Notes under the pieces: model-generated | The model's input: the letters and a program-made list of their open reading frames with translations, nothing else | The model's database searches: none | Told to the model about the DNA's origin: nothing | Shown here: positions 1 to 6,090 of the stretch, piece after piece | How the letters are laid out: every line of letters starts with the position of its first letter | How positions within the stretch are numbered: the stretch's first letter is position 1 | Translations under genes and position numbers: made by a program | Assembly: GCA_002704685.1 (NCBI GenBank) | Contig: PAHD01000029.1 | Span: 29,548-35,967 of the forward strand | Origin: Fidelibacterota bacterium | GTDB taxonomy: Bacteria; Fidelibacterota; Marinisomatia; SCGC-AAA003-L08; D37C17 | Length of the DNA: 6,420 nt | Direction: 5' to 3'

Positions 1-24
1 TAGATTTAATTAATTTTATAAAAC

Positions 25-32
25 AAAGGAAG
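25..32 (+). promoter_or_regulatory. Ribosome binding site of the isomerase gene
   Basis: AAAGGAAG lies just before the ATG at 35, with the GGA ending 4 bases upstream. It fixes this start, since no other in-frame ATG lies between the site and the conserved SIS core except codon 14. The purine-rich core is a reasonable but closely spaced Shine-Dalgarno match. Confidence 0.6.
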
Positions 33-34
33 TC

Positions 35-1063
35 ATGAATAGAGAACAGATAGTTAAGTACGATAAAGATAATATGGTTAAAGTTATTAAAGATTTATAT
101 TTACATATTGAGCATTCATTTGAAATAATTAAGCATTCTAACTTGAAAAAAAGAACTAATATTAGAAATATTATTATTTGTGGAATGGGTGGTTCTGCTA
201 TTGGAGGAGATTTTGTAAAGACTGTTTTAAAAGATGATTTAAAAATTCCTATAGTAGTAAATAGAGATTATGATTTGCCAAATTGGATTTCTAAAGAAAC
301 TCTTATTTTTATTTGTTCCTATTCAGGAAATACTGAAGAAACAATTTCATGCTACAAATCTGCTATAAAAAGAAAAATATCTCCAGTTATTGTTTCAAGT
401 GGTGGATATATATTAGATAATGCAAAAAAATATAATTATGATTTTGTCGAGCTTCCTAAAGGTATTCAACCCAGAGCTGCATTTGGATATTCTGCATCTT
501 TATTGCTGTTAGCTTTTGTTGAAATTGGTATTATCGATAAAGAATATAATAAACAATTATTTAAAACTATTTCATCAATTAAGTCTAAAAGTCGTGAATA
601 TGCTAAAATTTCAAATAGTAATAACTCATTAAAGTTATCAAAAGCTATTTTTAATAAATTTCCAATTATTTACTGTACAGTCAATACTGAGGTTGTTGGT
701 TTTAGATTTAGGTGTCAACTTGCAGAGAACTCAAAAATTCTTTCTTCACACTTCGTGTTACCTGAGCAAAATCATAATGAAATAGAGGGTTTCTTGAATA
801 ATGATATTTCAAATTATGTTATTTTATGGATAAAAGATAAAAATGATAATAATAGAACTATTAAAAGAATTAATGTAACATCTAAATTATTAAAAAATAT
901 TAAAAATCAATACATTTATGATAACGATTCTGTCTCTCTACTTGAACGACTGTTTAATTTAATTTATTTATTTGATTGGGTTAGTTTCTATTGTGCAATT
1001 TTACACAAAACAAATCCAACTCCAGTCAAAACAATTTTAAAACTGAAGTCTTTAATGTCCTAA
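35..1063 (+). CDS. Bifunctional phosphoglucose/phosphomannose isomerase (SIS family)
   Basis: Predicted cytoplasmic aldose-ketose isomerase interconverting glucose-6-P or mannose-6-P with fructose-6-P, feeding glycolysis and sugar-nucleotide synthesis. The 342-residue protein has two SIS halves. The first contains GMGGSAIGG (residues 50-58) and SYSGNTEET (95-103), the phosphosugar-binding signatures, followed by PRAAFGYS (146-153). The second contains LAENSK (229-234) and PEQNHNEIEG (243-252); Glu231 and His247 are 16 residues apart, like the catalytic Glu203/His219 pair I recall from the Pyrobaculum enzyme. The C-terminus (NPTPVKTI, 327-334) matches the DPTPV-type family ending. Length is close to the family norm and much shorter than classical Pgi (about 450-550 residues), so this is not ordinary Pgi. 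The ATG is supported by AAAGGAAG at 25-32. It stands alone on this strand and converges on fabF. Family assignment is firm; dual specificity is inferred. Confidence 0.93.
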   Translation: MNREQIVKYDKDNMVKVIKDLYLHIEHSFEIIKHSNLKKRTNIRNIIICGMGGSAIGGDFVKTVLKDDLKIPIVVNRDYDLPNWISKETLIFICSYSGNTEETISCYKSAIKRKISPVIVSSGGYILDNAKKYNYDFVELPKGIQPRAAFGYSASLLLLAFVEIGIIDKEYNKQLFKTISSIKSKSREYAKISNSNNSLKLSKAIFNKFPIIYCTVNTEVVGFRFRCQLAENSKILSSHFVLPEQNHNEIEGFLNNDISNYVILWIKDKNDNNRTIKRINVTSKLLKNIKNQYIYDNDSVSLLERLFNLIYLFDWVSFYCAILHKTNPTPVKTILKLKSLMS

Positions 1064-1066
1064 TAG

Positions 1067-2296
1067 TTATTCTATAAATTTAGAAATTACTATAGAAGCA
1101 TTATGGCCACCAAATCCAAAATTATTTGATATAGCATGGTTTATGTTTTTTTTTGTTTCACTCTTAGTGGTATAGTCTAAATCACATTCAGGGTCTTCAG
1201 TTTTATAGTTAATTGTAGGAGTAATATATGAATTAATAATAGATTTTATTGTTGCTATTGCTTCAACAGAACCTGCTGCACCAAGTAAATGACCCATATT
1301 AGATTTTGTTGAGTTAATAGATAGTTTATAAGCATGATTTTTAAAAAGATTTTTTATAGCATGTGTTTCATGTAAATCATTGTAATAAGTTGAAGTTCCA
1401 TGAGCATTAATATAGTCAATATCTTCAGGTTTAAGACTTGCTTCACTTAAAGCAATTTTCATAGCTTGATTTGCACCGTTCCCATTTGGAGAGGGAGAGG
1501 TTAGATGATATGCATCAGCTGTTGAACCGTAGCCAGAAATTTCAGCATAAATTTTTGCATTTCGTTTCAATGCTGACTTCAAACTCTCTAAAACTAAAAT
1601 TCCAGATCCTTCTCCCATAACAAAACCATTTCTATTTAAATCAAATGGTATACTTGCTTTATTTCGATTTTGTTCAGTAGATAATGCTTTCATATTCATA
1701 AAGCCTGCAATTGATAGGGGAGTTATACCTGCTTCTGAACCGCCTGTAATTACTATATCAGATTCATTGAATTTAATTGACTTGAATGCCATTCCAATTG
1801 CGTGGTTACTAGAAGCGCAAGCTGAAACAACTGAGAAATTAGGACCTTTGAATCCATATTTTATAGAAATATGTCCTGCAGCGATATCTGATATCATACT
1901 TGGAACAAAATAAGGACTTACCCTTCTTGGACTTTTAAGTGACTTTTTATGTTCTTTTTCTAATGTATTTATTCCGCCTATCCCAGATCCAATTATAACA
2001 CCAACCCTGTTTTTATCAATAGTTTTATCTATTTTTGCATCAATTATTGCTTCATCTGAAGCAATTAAAGCAAAAGCAGTAAATCTATCAATTTTATTAA
2101 GTTCTTTTTTATTAAAATAGTTATTTAAATCAATGTTAACTTCAGCTGAGAGCTTTGTTTTATAATTAGAGGAATCAAAATGAGTAATTTTATTAATACC
2201 ATTTTTTTTATTAATAAGAGCATCCCAAAATCCTGATACATTTCTTGATAATGGATTAACTGTACCAAGTCCAGTTACAACAACTCTTTGAATCAT
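1067..2296 (-). CDS. fabF: Beta-ketoacyl-ACP synthase II (KAS II)
   Basis: Cytoplasmic elongating condensing enzyme: joins malonyl-ACP to acyl-ACP with loss of CO2, giving 3-ketoacyl-ACP. The 409-residue thiolase-fold protein is full length. The catalytic triad is visible: Cys160 in VSACASSNHAIG, His299 in NAHGTSTYYND and His336 in KSNMGHLLGAAG, with Lys331 five residues before the second His. The spacings agree with E. coli FabF (Cys163, His303, Lys335, His340). The gatekeeper loop is FGFGGHN (393-399), with Phe395 matching E. coli Phe400. The two-His triad separates it from FabH. The start MIQRVVVTGLG fits the family N-terminus. It is the last gene of the cluster, 3 bases after acpP, with no recognisable Shine-Dalgarno, so translation is probably coupled to acpP. 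The KSNMGH and GFGGHN spellings differ from E. coli KSMTGH and GFGGTN but leave catalytic residues intact. Confidence 0.97.
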   Translation of the reverse strand: MIQRVVVTGLGTVNPLSRNVSGFWDALINKKNGINKITHFDSSNYKTKLSAEVNIDLNNYFNKKELNKIDRFTAFALIASDEAIIDAKIDKTIDKNRVGVIIGSGIGGINTLEKEHKKSLKSPRRVSPYFVPSMISDIAAGHISIKYGFKGPNFSVVSACASSNHAIGMAFKSIKFNESDIVITGGSEAGITPLSIAGFMNMKALSTEQNRNKASIPFDLNRNGFVMGEGSGILVLESLKSALKRNAKIYAEISGYGSTADAYHLTSPSPNGNGANQAMKIALSEASLKPEDIDYINAHGTSTYYNDLHETHAIKNLFKNHAYKLSINSTKSNMGHLLGAAGSVEAIATIKSIINSYITPTINYKTEDPECDLDYTTKSETKKNINHAISNNFGFGGHNASIVISKFIE

Positions 2297-2299
2297 TAT

Positions 2300-2533
2300 T
2301 TATGTATTATTACTAATGTAATCATATGCATTTTGAACAGTTAAAATCTTTTCAGCATCTTCATCTGGAATCTCAATTCCAAAATCTTCTTCAAATTGCA
2401 TAATTAATTCAACTGTATCTAATGAATCTGCACCTAAATCTTCAATAAAGTGTGCAGTTGCAGTTATCTTATTTTCATCAACACCTAGTTTATCTACTAT
2501 TATACTATTTATTTTATTTTTATGATCTGACAT
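2300..2533 (-). CDS. acpP: Acyl carrier protein
   Basis: Small acidic carrier protein (77 residues, the usual size) that holds growing acyl chains on a 4'-phosphopantetheine arm and passes them among FabD, FabF, FabG and PlsX. The attachment serine is Ser37 in the invariant [10 protein letters not shown] motif (34-43). This is followed by the acidic recognition helix ([17 protein letters not shown], 47-63) that partner enzymes dock onto. The N-terminal helix 1 and C-terminal helix 4 are both present. It lies between fabG and fabF, the standard fabG-acpP-fabF order. It has the strongest Shine-Dalgarno in the fatty-acid cluster, suggesting it is translated more heavily than its neighbours, as expected for an abundant carrier. 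Activation by a holo-ACP synthase is required; no acpS is visible in this window. Confidence 0.98.
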   Translation of the reverse strand: MSDHKNKINSIIVDKLGVDENKITATAHFIEDLGADSLDTVELIMQFEEDFGIEIPDEDAEKILTVQNAYDYISNNT

Positions 2534-2540
2534 TAACTTA

Positions 2541-2546
2541 CTCCTT
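2541..2546 (-). promoter_or_regulatory. Strong ribosome binding site of acpP
   Basis: Read on the - strand, the 19-base fabG-acpP gap contains AAAAAAGGAG, ending 7 bases before the acpP ATG. This is the only consensus AAGGAG preceding plsX, fabD, fabG, acpP or fabF; the others start inside or directly after the preceding gene with no clear site. It probably gives acpP independent, high-level initiation. Confidence 0.8.
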
Positions 2547-2552
2547 TTTTAG

Positions 2553-3296
2553 TTAAACAACCATTCCACCATCAATATTTATAGTTTGTCCTGAAATATA
2601 ATTTGCTAAATCGGAAGCAAGAAAATATGTTAGTTCACTTACTTCGATTGCTTTACCAAATCTATTTAAAGGTATTTTACTTAAAAAATCTACTTTTTTT
2701 TCTTTACTTAAATTTTTAGTCATTTGAGTTTCTATATATCCAGGATTTATGGCATTCACATTAATATTTCTAGAACCAAGTTCTTTAGATAAAGATTTCG
2801 TTATACCAAAAATTCCTGCTTTTGATGCAGAGTAATTGACTTGACCTTTGTTTCCAATTTGACCAATAATTGAGCTTATATTTATTATTTTACCAAATTT
2901 TTGCTTTATCATAAATTTTGAAACTGCTTTGCAGCAGTTGAAAGTTCCTTTAAGATTTGTATTAATAACTTTATTCCACTGCTCATCTTTCATTTTTACA
3001 ATTAAATTATCACTTGTTACACCAGCATTATTAATTAAAACATCAATACTTTTATGTTTTTTGTTAATACTATTAACAATATCTAAAATTTTATCATAAT
3101 TATCAATATTTTCTGCAAAATATTCAATAACTTGATTGTTTTTTGTATTTTTCATAAGCTTATTTTTAAGCTTTAAAAGATTATTCTCATTTCTACTTAT
3201 CATAAAAATATTTGAACCTTTTTTATGAAATTTTTCAGCAATACTTTTACCTATACCTTGTGAAGCACCCGTAATAATTATATTTTTATTTTTCAT
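2553..3296 (-). CDS. fabG: 3-oxoacyl-ACP reductase (SDR family)
   Basis: NADPH-dependent reduction of 3-ketoacyl-ACP to 3-hydroxyacyl-ACP, the first reductive step of each elongation cycle. The 247-residue classical short-chain dehydrogenase has the Rossmann glycine motif GASQGIG (10-16), NNAG (89-92), catalytic Asn114, Ser142, Tyr155 and Lys159 (in NYSASKAG), then NPGYIET (184-190). All catalytic positions lie exactly four residues after their E. coli FabG counterparts (Ser138, Tyr151, Lys155). Arg176 matches E. coli Arg172, and Lys133 occupies the place of Arg129; these are the residues reported to dock ACP, so a basic ACP-binding surface is kept. SDR enzymes are hard to assign alone, but position between fabD and acpP makes FabG very likely. 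Its ATG overlaps the fabD stop (ATGA, 3296-3293) and has no Shine-Dalgarno, indicating translational coupling. Confidence 0.96.
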   Translation of the reverse strand: MKNKNIIITGASQGIGKSIAEKFHKKGSNIFMISRNENNLLKLKNKLMKNTKNNQVIEYFAENIDNYDKILDIVNSINKKHKSIDVLINNAGVTSDNLIVKMKDEQWNKVINTNLKGTFNCCKAVSKFMIKQKFGKIINISSIIGQIGNKGQVNYSASKAGIFGITKSLSKELGSRNINVNAINPGYIETQMTKNLSKEKKVDFLSKIPLNRFGKAIEVSELTYFLASDLANYISGQTINIDGGMVV

Positions 3297-4198
3297 TTTA
3301 ATAAATCTTTAAAGTTAATATTTTTTATATCAGAACTAATATTTTTATTCAAATTTTTTAAAACATTTCCAGGCCCTACTTCTATAAAATTATTATTATT
3401 ATCATTTATCATATTATTAATTGAATCAAGCCATAGAACTGGAGAAGCTAGCTGATTAATTAAGTTTTTCTTTATAGATTTTCCTAATAGATTGCTTCTT
3501 GCATTATAATTTTGATAAATAGGTATTTTCACGTCATTAAATTTGGTGTTATTTATGATTTTTTCCAAAGCAATTTTAGCATTTTCCATTAATGGTGAAT
3601 GAAATGCTCCTGAAACATTCAATGGAATAATACCTCTAATTTTATTTTTTTTACAATAATTAATAATTTTATCAATTCCAATTAAATCTCCAGAAATAAT
3701 TATTTGTTTATTAGAATTGATATTAGCAATTACTACTGTTTCTTTAAAATTCTTTAATAATTTATTAGTTTCTTTAATATTTAAATTAATGATTGCTGCC
3801 ATTTTCCCAGGCCTATTTGATGCACAATTATCCATTTCTTGTGATCTAGTTTTAATTATTTTTAAACCATCCTCAAAGCTTATACAATTTATTGATACTA
3901 GAGCACTATATTCGCCAAGACTGTGTCCAGCAACCGCTGTAGGATAATAGTCTAATTCTCTCAATAATCTAAAGATAGCAACGTTATATGTAAAAATTAT
4001 AGGTTGTGTATAAAATGTTTGATTTATATCATTACTTTCTAAACTAAATGATATTTTTTTTAAATCAAAATTGAGTATATCTGATGCTTGTTCATATGTT
4101 CTTTTGAAAACTTTATATTTATTATAAAGATCTAGGCCCATTCCTTTGTATTGTGAACCTTGGCCAGGGAATAGATATGCACTATTTTTATATGACAT
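3293..4198 (-). CDS. fabD: Malonyl-CoA:ACP transacylase
   Basis: Moves the malonyl group from CoA to holo-ACP, supplying the extender unit for FabF. The 301-residue protein is typical of the family. Visible signatures are FPGQGSQYKGMG (10-21), with Gln14 of the oxyanion hole; the nucleophile Ser93 in GHSLGEYSAL (91-100); Arg118, which binds the malonyl carboxylate; catalytic His200 in GAFHSPLM (197-204); and the C-terminal EVGPGNVL (273-280). The arginine argues for malonyl rather than acetyl specificity. An asparagine-rich run (267-270), encoded by repeated AAT codons, precedes the last strand and looks like drift under AT bias. The start lies inside the plsX 3' end (11-base overlap) with no Shine-Dalgarno, and the stop overlaps fabG. 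In most bacteria fabH would sit immediately upstream; here it does not. Confidence 0.97.
   Translation of the reverse strand: MSYKNSAYLFPGQGSQYKGMGLDLYNKYKVFKRTYEQASDILNFDLKKISFSLESNDINQTFYTQPIIFTYNVAIFRLLRELDYYPTAVAGHSLGEYSALVSINCISFEDGLKIIKTRSQEMDNCASNRPGKMAAIINLNIKETNKLLKNFKETVVIANINSNKQIIISGDLIGIDKIINYCKKNKIRGIIPLNVSGAFHSPLMENAKIALEKIINNTKFNDVKIPIYQNYNARSNLLGKSIKKNLINQLASPVLWLDSINNMINDNNNNFIEVGPGNVLKNLNKNISSDIKNINFKDLLK
3389..3402. repeat. Short ATT trinucleotide run inside fabD
   Basis: (ATT)4 plus AT on the + strand, read as consecutive AAT (Asn) codons of fabD, residues 267-270, in a loop just before the conserved EVGPG segment. Length change by one unit would keep the frame. It is short and fits the general AT bias, so no function is proposed. 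Confidence 0.5.
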
Positions 4199-5198
4199 TT
4201 AAATTTTTATTTAAAGCAATTTTCATATTAGAAATAAGTTTACTTTCATATGAAATTTGAGTATTTAAAAGAGCATTTTCAATTGCTTTTGCATTTGATG
4301 AACCATGACATTTCATTACAATACCATTAACTCCAAGGAGAGGAGTACCACCATGTTCTTCATAGTCAAAAGATTTTTTTAAATCATTAAAAACTGGAAA
4401 TAATACTGGTTTAACCATTTTACTTAGTGAATGATTATCAATACTTTTTAAAGTATTATTTACAACATTTTTAATTGTTCCTTCAATTAGCTTTAAAACG
4501 ATATTTCCTGTAAATCCATCACAAATTACAATATCAACTTTATTATCAAATAAAGTTCTAGATTCTATATTTCCAATGAAATTTGGAAATATATCCTTTA
4601 GAAGTTTATAGGTATCTTTTGTTAATTGATTACCTTTATTTTCTTCTATTCCTATATTTAAAAGACCAATTTTTGGATTATTTATATTTCCTAAATGTTC
4701 TAAATATGCTGATGACATAAAAGCAAATTGTACTAAATGTTCTGGTTTTACATTGCTATTCGCTCCTGCATCACATAAAATAAATCCTTTTTTGCCTACA
4801 GGTATAAAAGGAGCTAAAGCAGGCCTTCTAATCCCTTCAATTTTACCTAATATTAATAACGATGAAGCTAAGAGTGCTCCGGTATTACCAGCTGAGACAG
4901 AAGCATTAATTTTATTAATTTTTAAATCATCCAGTATTTTAATCAAAGAAGAATTTCGTTTATTCTTGTATGCTAAAGAAGGTGAGTCATCCATATTAAC
5001 AATTTGAGTAGTATAAATAAAATTTATTCTATTAGAATATTTTTTTATTAGATTTAAATTATTTTTAATGATGTTCTCATTGCCGTAAAGTATAATTTCA
5101 TTATTTTTAGATAATGGATTGTTTACATACTTTATAGCACCATTAATATTAGAAAGAGGTGCATTATCACCACTCATTATATCTAATCCAATTTTCAT
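4188..5198 (-). CDS. plsX: Phosphate acyltransferase (acyl-ACP:phosphate)
   Basis: Converts long-chain acyl-ACP and phosphate to acyl-phosphate, which PlsY uses to acylate glycerol-3-phosphate; this is the entry from fatty-acid synthesis to phospholipids. PlsX is a soluble, membrane-associated enzyme. The 336-residue length is normal. Family signatures in order: IGLDIMSGDNAPL at the N-terminus (3-15), SAGNTGALLA (102-111), RPALAP (125-130), DAGAN (143-147), EENKGN (185-190), CDGFTGN (226-232), HGGTPLLGVNG (282-292) and CHGSSNAKA (297-305). The N-terminal motif is usually DAMGGDHAP, so Gly-to-Ser at residue 9 and His-to-Asn at residue 12 are departures. It starts 8 bases after the rpmF stop, with no clear Shine-Dalgarno, and its 3' end overlaps fabD by 11 bases. 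The rpmF-plsX pairing is widely conserved in bacteria. Confidence 0.97.
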   Translation of the reverse strand: MKIGLDIMSGDNAPLSNINGAIKYVNNPLSKNNEIILYGNENIIKNNLNLIKKYSNRINFIYTTQIVNMDDSPSLAYKNKRNSSLIKILDDLKINKINASVSAGNTGALLASSLLILGKIEGIRRPALAPFIPVGKKGFILCDAGANSNVKPEHLVQFAFMSSAYLEHLGNINNPKIGLLNIGIEENKGNQLTKDTYKLLKDIFPNFIGNIESRTLFDNKVDIVICDGFTGNIVLKLIEGTIKNVVNNTLKSIDNHSLSKMVKPVLFPVFNDLKKSFDYEEHGGTPLLGVNGIVMKCHGSSNAKAIENALLNTQISYESKLISNMKIALNKNLNVI

Positions 5199-5206
5199 AG
5201 AGAAAA

Positions 5207-5392
5207 TTAATTGTTTTTTACTAGAATCTTTCCTTTGTGATAAAGTACACCATCAACTTTGTAAGCATGGTGTCTTTTGTGAGTAGTTCCCGACTGAGAG
5301 CAGGTAGATAAATTGAAGTTATCTTTCATTTTCCACTGTGCTTTTCTTTTCCTGCTTCTCGATTTTGACTGTTTTCTTTTTGGTACCGCCAT
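5207..5392 (-). CDS. rpmF: 50S ribosomal protein L32
   Basis: Small basic protein of the large ribosomal subunit (bL32), 61 residues. The N-terminus MAVPKRKQSKSRSRKRKAQW is the classic Lys/Arg-rich L32 signature with Trp20. The C-terminal half, SGTTHKRHHAYKVDGVLYHKG (34-54), corresponds to the SGEKHLRHH...YYRG region of cysteine-less L32 such as the E. coli protein. Only one cysteine (Cys31) remains of the four that form a zinc ribbon in many L32 proteins, so this version should fold without zinc. A weak AAAGAG (5398-5403) precedes the ATG. It leads the plsX-fabD-fabG-acpP-fabF series, a common arrangement that couples ribosome and membrane production. The usual upstream partner yceD (DUF177) is absent. 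Confidence 0.96.
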   Translation of the reverse strand: MAVPKRKQSKSRSRKRKAQWKMKDNFNLSTCSQSGTTHKRHHAYKVDGVLYHKGKILVKNN

Positions 5393-5411
5393 TTTTTCTC
5401 TTTAATAATTA

Positions 5412-5417
5412 ATTATA
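5412..5417 (-). promoter_or_regulatory. Possible -10 box upstream of rpmF
   Basis: The 77-base gap before rpmF is the largest in the window. On the - strand it contains an exact TATAAT at 5417-5412. A hexamer at 17-base spacing (5440-5435, CATTTA) is a poor -35 match, and the implied transcript start would fall only about a dozen bases before the ATG. In such AT-rich DNA a TATAAT can occur by chance, so this is only a candidate for an internal promoter separating rpmF-fab from ndk and the SPOR gene. Confidence 0.2.
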
Positions 5418-5469
5418 AAGCTTGTTAATTTATATAAATGATAATGTTATTACCAAGAATTAGTTTGAA

Positions 5470-6078
5470 TTAATCAATATTTGTAAACCATGTATCATAT
5501 TTTAGGTCAATCAAAAGTTTTTCAATTTCTTTAGCTTTATTATAATCAGTGAAATTTCCAACCCTAATTCTCCAGAATTGCTTATCTTTTAATGTTAAAG
5601 ATTCTGTATATGCATCAAATCCATTGTTTCGTAATTTTTTTTGATATTCTTTGGCTTCATCTAAATTAGGAACAGAAGCTATTTGAATTGTATATCTTTT
5701 AGTATTTGAATTATTAGAAGAAAATACTGGTTGTTTACTTTTTTTAATTCCTTTATTGATTGCTTGAAAAGAAAAAAGCTCTTGGTATAAATCAGTATTA
5801 TTTAAGCTTTCAACAGTTAAACTTATATCAAAATTTCCTTCAACAAGCGGAGTAAGTAGCATTTTGTTATTTTCAATTTTAAATATCATTGGCTTTTCAA
5901 TATTTTCACCAGAAAATTTTGGTTTTGACCATAAAAAATTATAATTATTATTCAATTTTGAATCGAAATTAGATGGTTCAATCTTGATAGTTTTGCCAAC
6001 TACAATTTCTTTCCTTATTGGTTCAGTATTACAGCAAAAGAAAAATATAAAAATTAAGAAGAATTTAAAGAAATTCAT
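5470..6078 (-). CDS. Probable lipoprotein with PKD/Ig-like region and C-terminal SPOR domain
   Basis: Exported envelope protein of 202 residues. Residues 1-16 form a very Phe-rich hydrophobic signal (FFLIFIFFFCC) ending in Cys15-Cys16. This suggests lipid attachment, although Phe or Cys at position -1 departs from the standard lipobox. Residues 25-107 look like one beta-sandwich of PKD/Ig type (NFLW at 47-50, then LTPLVEGNFDISLTVES at 75-91, resembling the PKD 'G.Y.l.l.v' strand). A polar linker (110-126) leads to a SPOR domain at 127-200: RYTIQIASVPNLDEAKEYQK, then FWRIRVGNFTDYNKAKEI and a final strand. SPOR domains bind denuded glycan strands of peptidoglycan, often at division sites, so a cell-wall or division role is plausible but inferred. 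An AGGGGG site (6083-6088) precedes the ATG. It lies 12 bases after ndk and 77 before rpmF. SPOR is clear; the PKD-like fold is moderate; no named orthologue is recognised. Confidence 0.85.
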   Translation of the reverse strand: MNFFKFFLIFIFFFCCNTEPIRKEIVVGKTIKIEPSNFDSKLNNNYNFLWSKPKFSGENIEKPMIFKIENNKMLLTPLVEGNFDISLTVESLNNTDLYQELFSFQAINKGIKKSKQPVFSSNNSNTKRYTIQIASVPNLDEAKEYQKKLRNNGFDAYTESLTLKDKQFWRIRVGNFTDYNKAKEIEKLLIDLKYDTWFTNID

Positions 6079-6090
6079 TTTACCCCCTAC

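Noticed and set aside
17..22. TATAAA as a promoter -10 for the isomerase gene
   Set aside because: It is only about 12 bases from the ATG and overlaps the region leading into the ribosome binding site; any upstream -35 would lie outside the window, so it cannot be supported.
3717..3947. 76-codon open frame on the + strand inside fabD
   Set aside because: It is antisense to the conserved catalytic core of fabD (GHSLGEYSAL region), has no family resemblance and no ribosome binding site; a shadow of the real gene.
4753..5007. 84-codon open frame on the + strand inside plsX
   Set aside because: It is the complement of conserved PlsX motifs (DAGAN, SAGNTGALLA) and shows no recognisable protein features of its own.
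5207..5392. L32 lacking the zinc-ribbon cysteines as a damaged or novel gene
   Set aside because: Cysteine-less L32 is well known (E. coli has one), and the length and conserved basic N-terminus are normal.
5440..5454. Small inverted repeat (6-pair stem with one G-U, 3-base loop) downstream of the SPOR gene as a terminator
   Set aside because: The stem is short and mostly A-U and is not followed by a U-run, so it is not a credible intrinsic terminator; chance pairing is likely in such AT-rich DNA.
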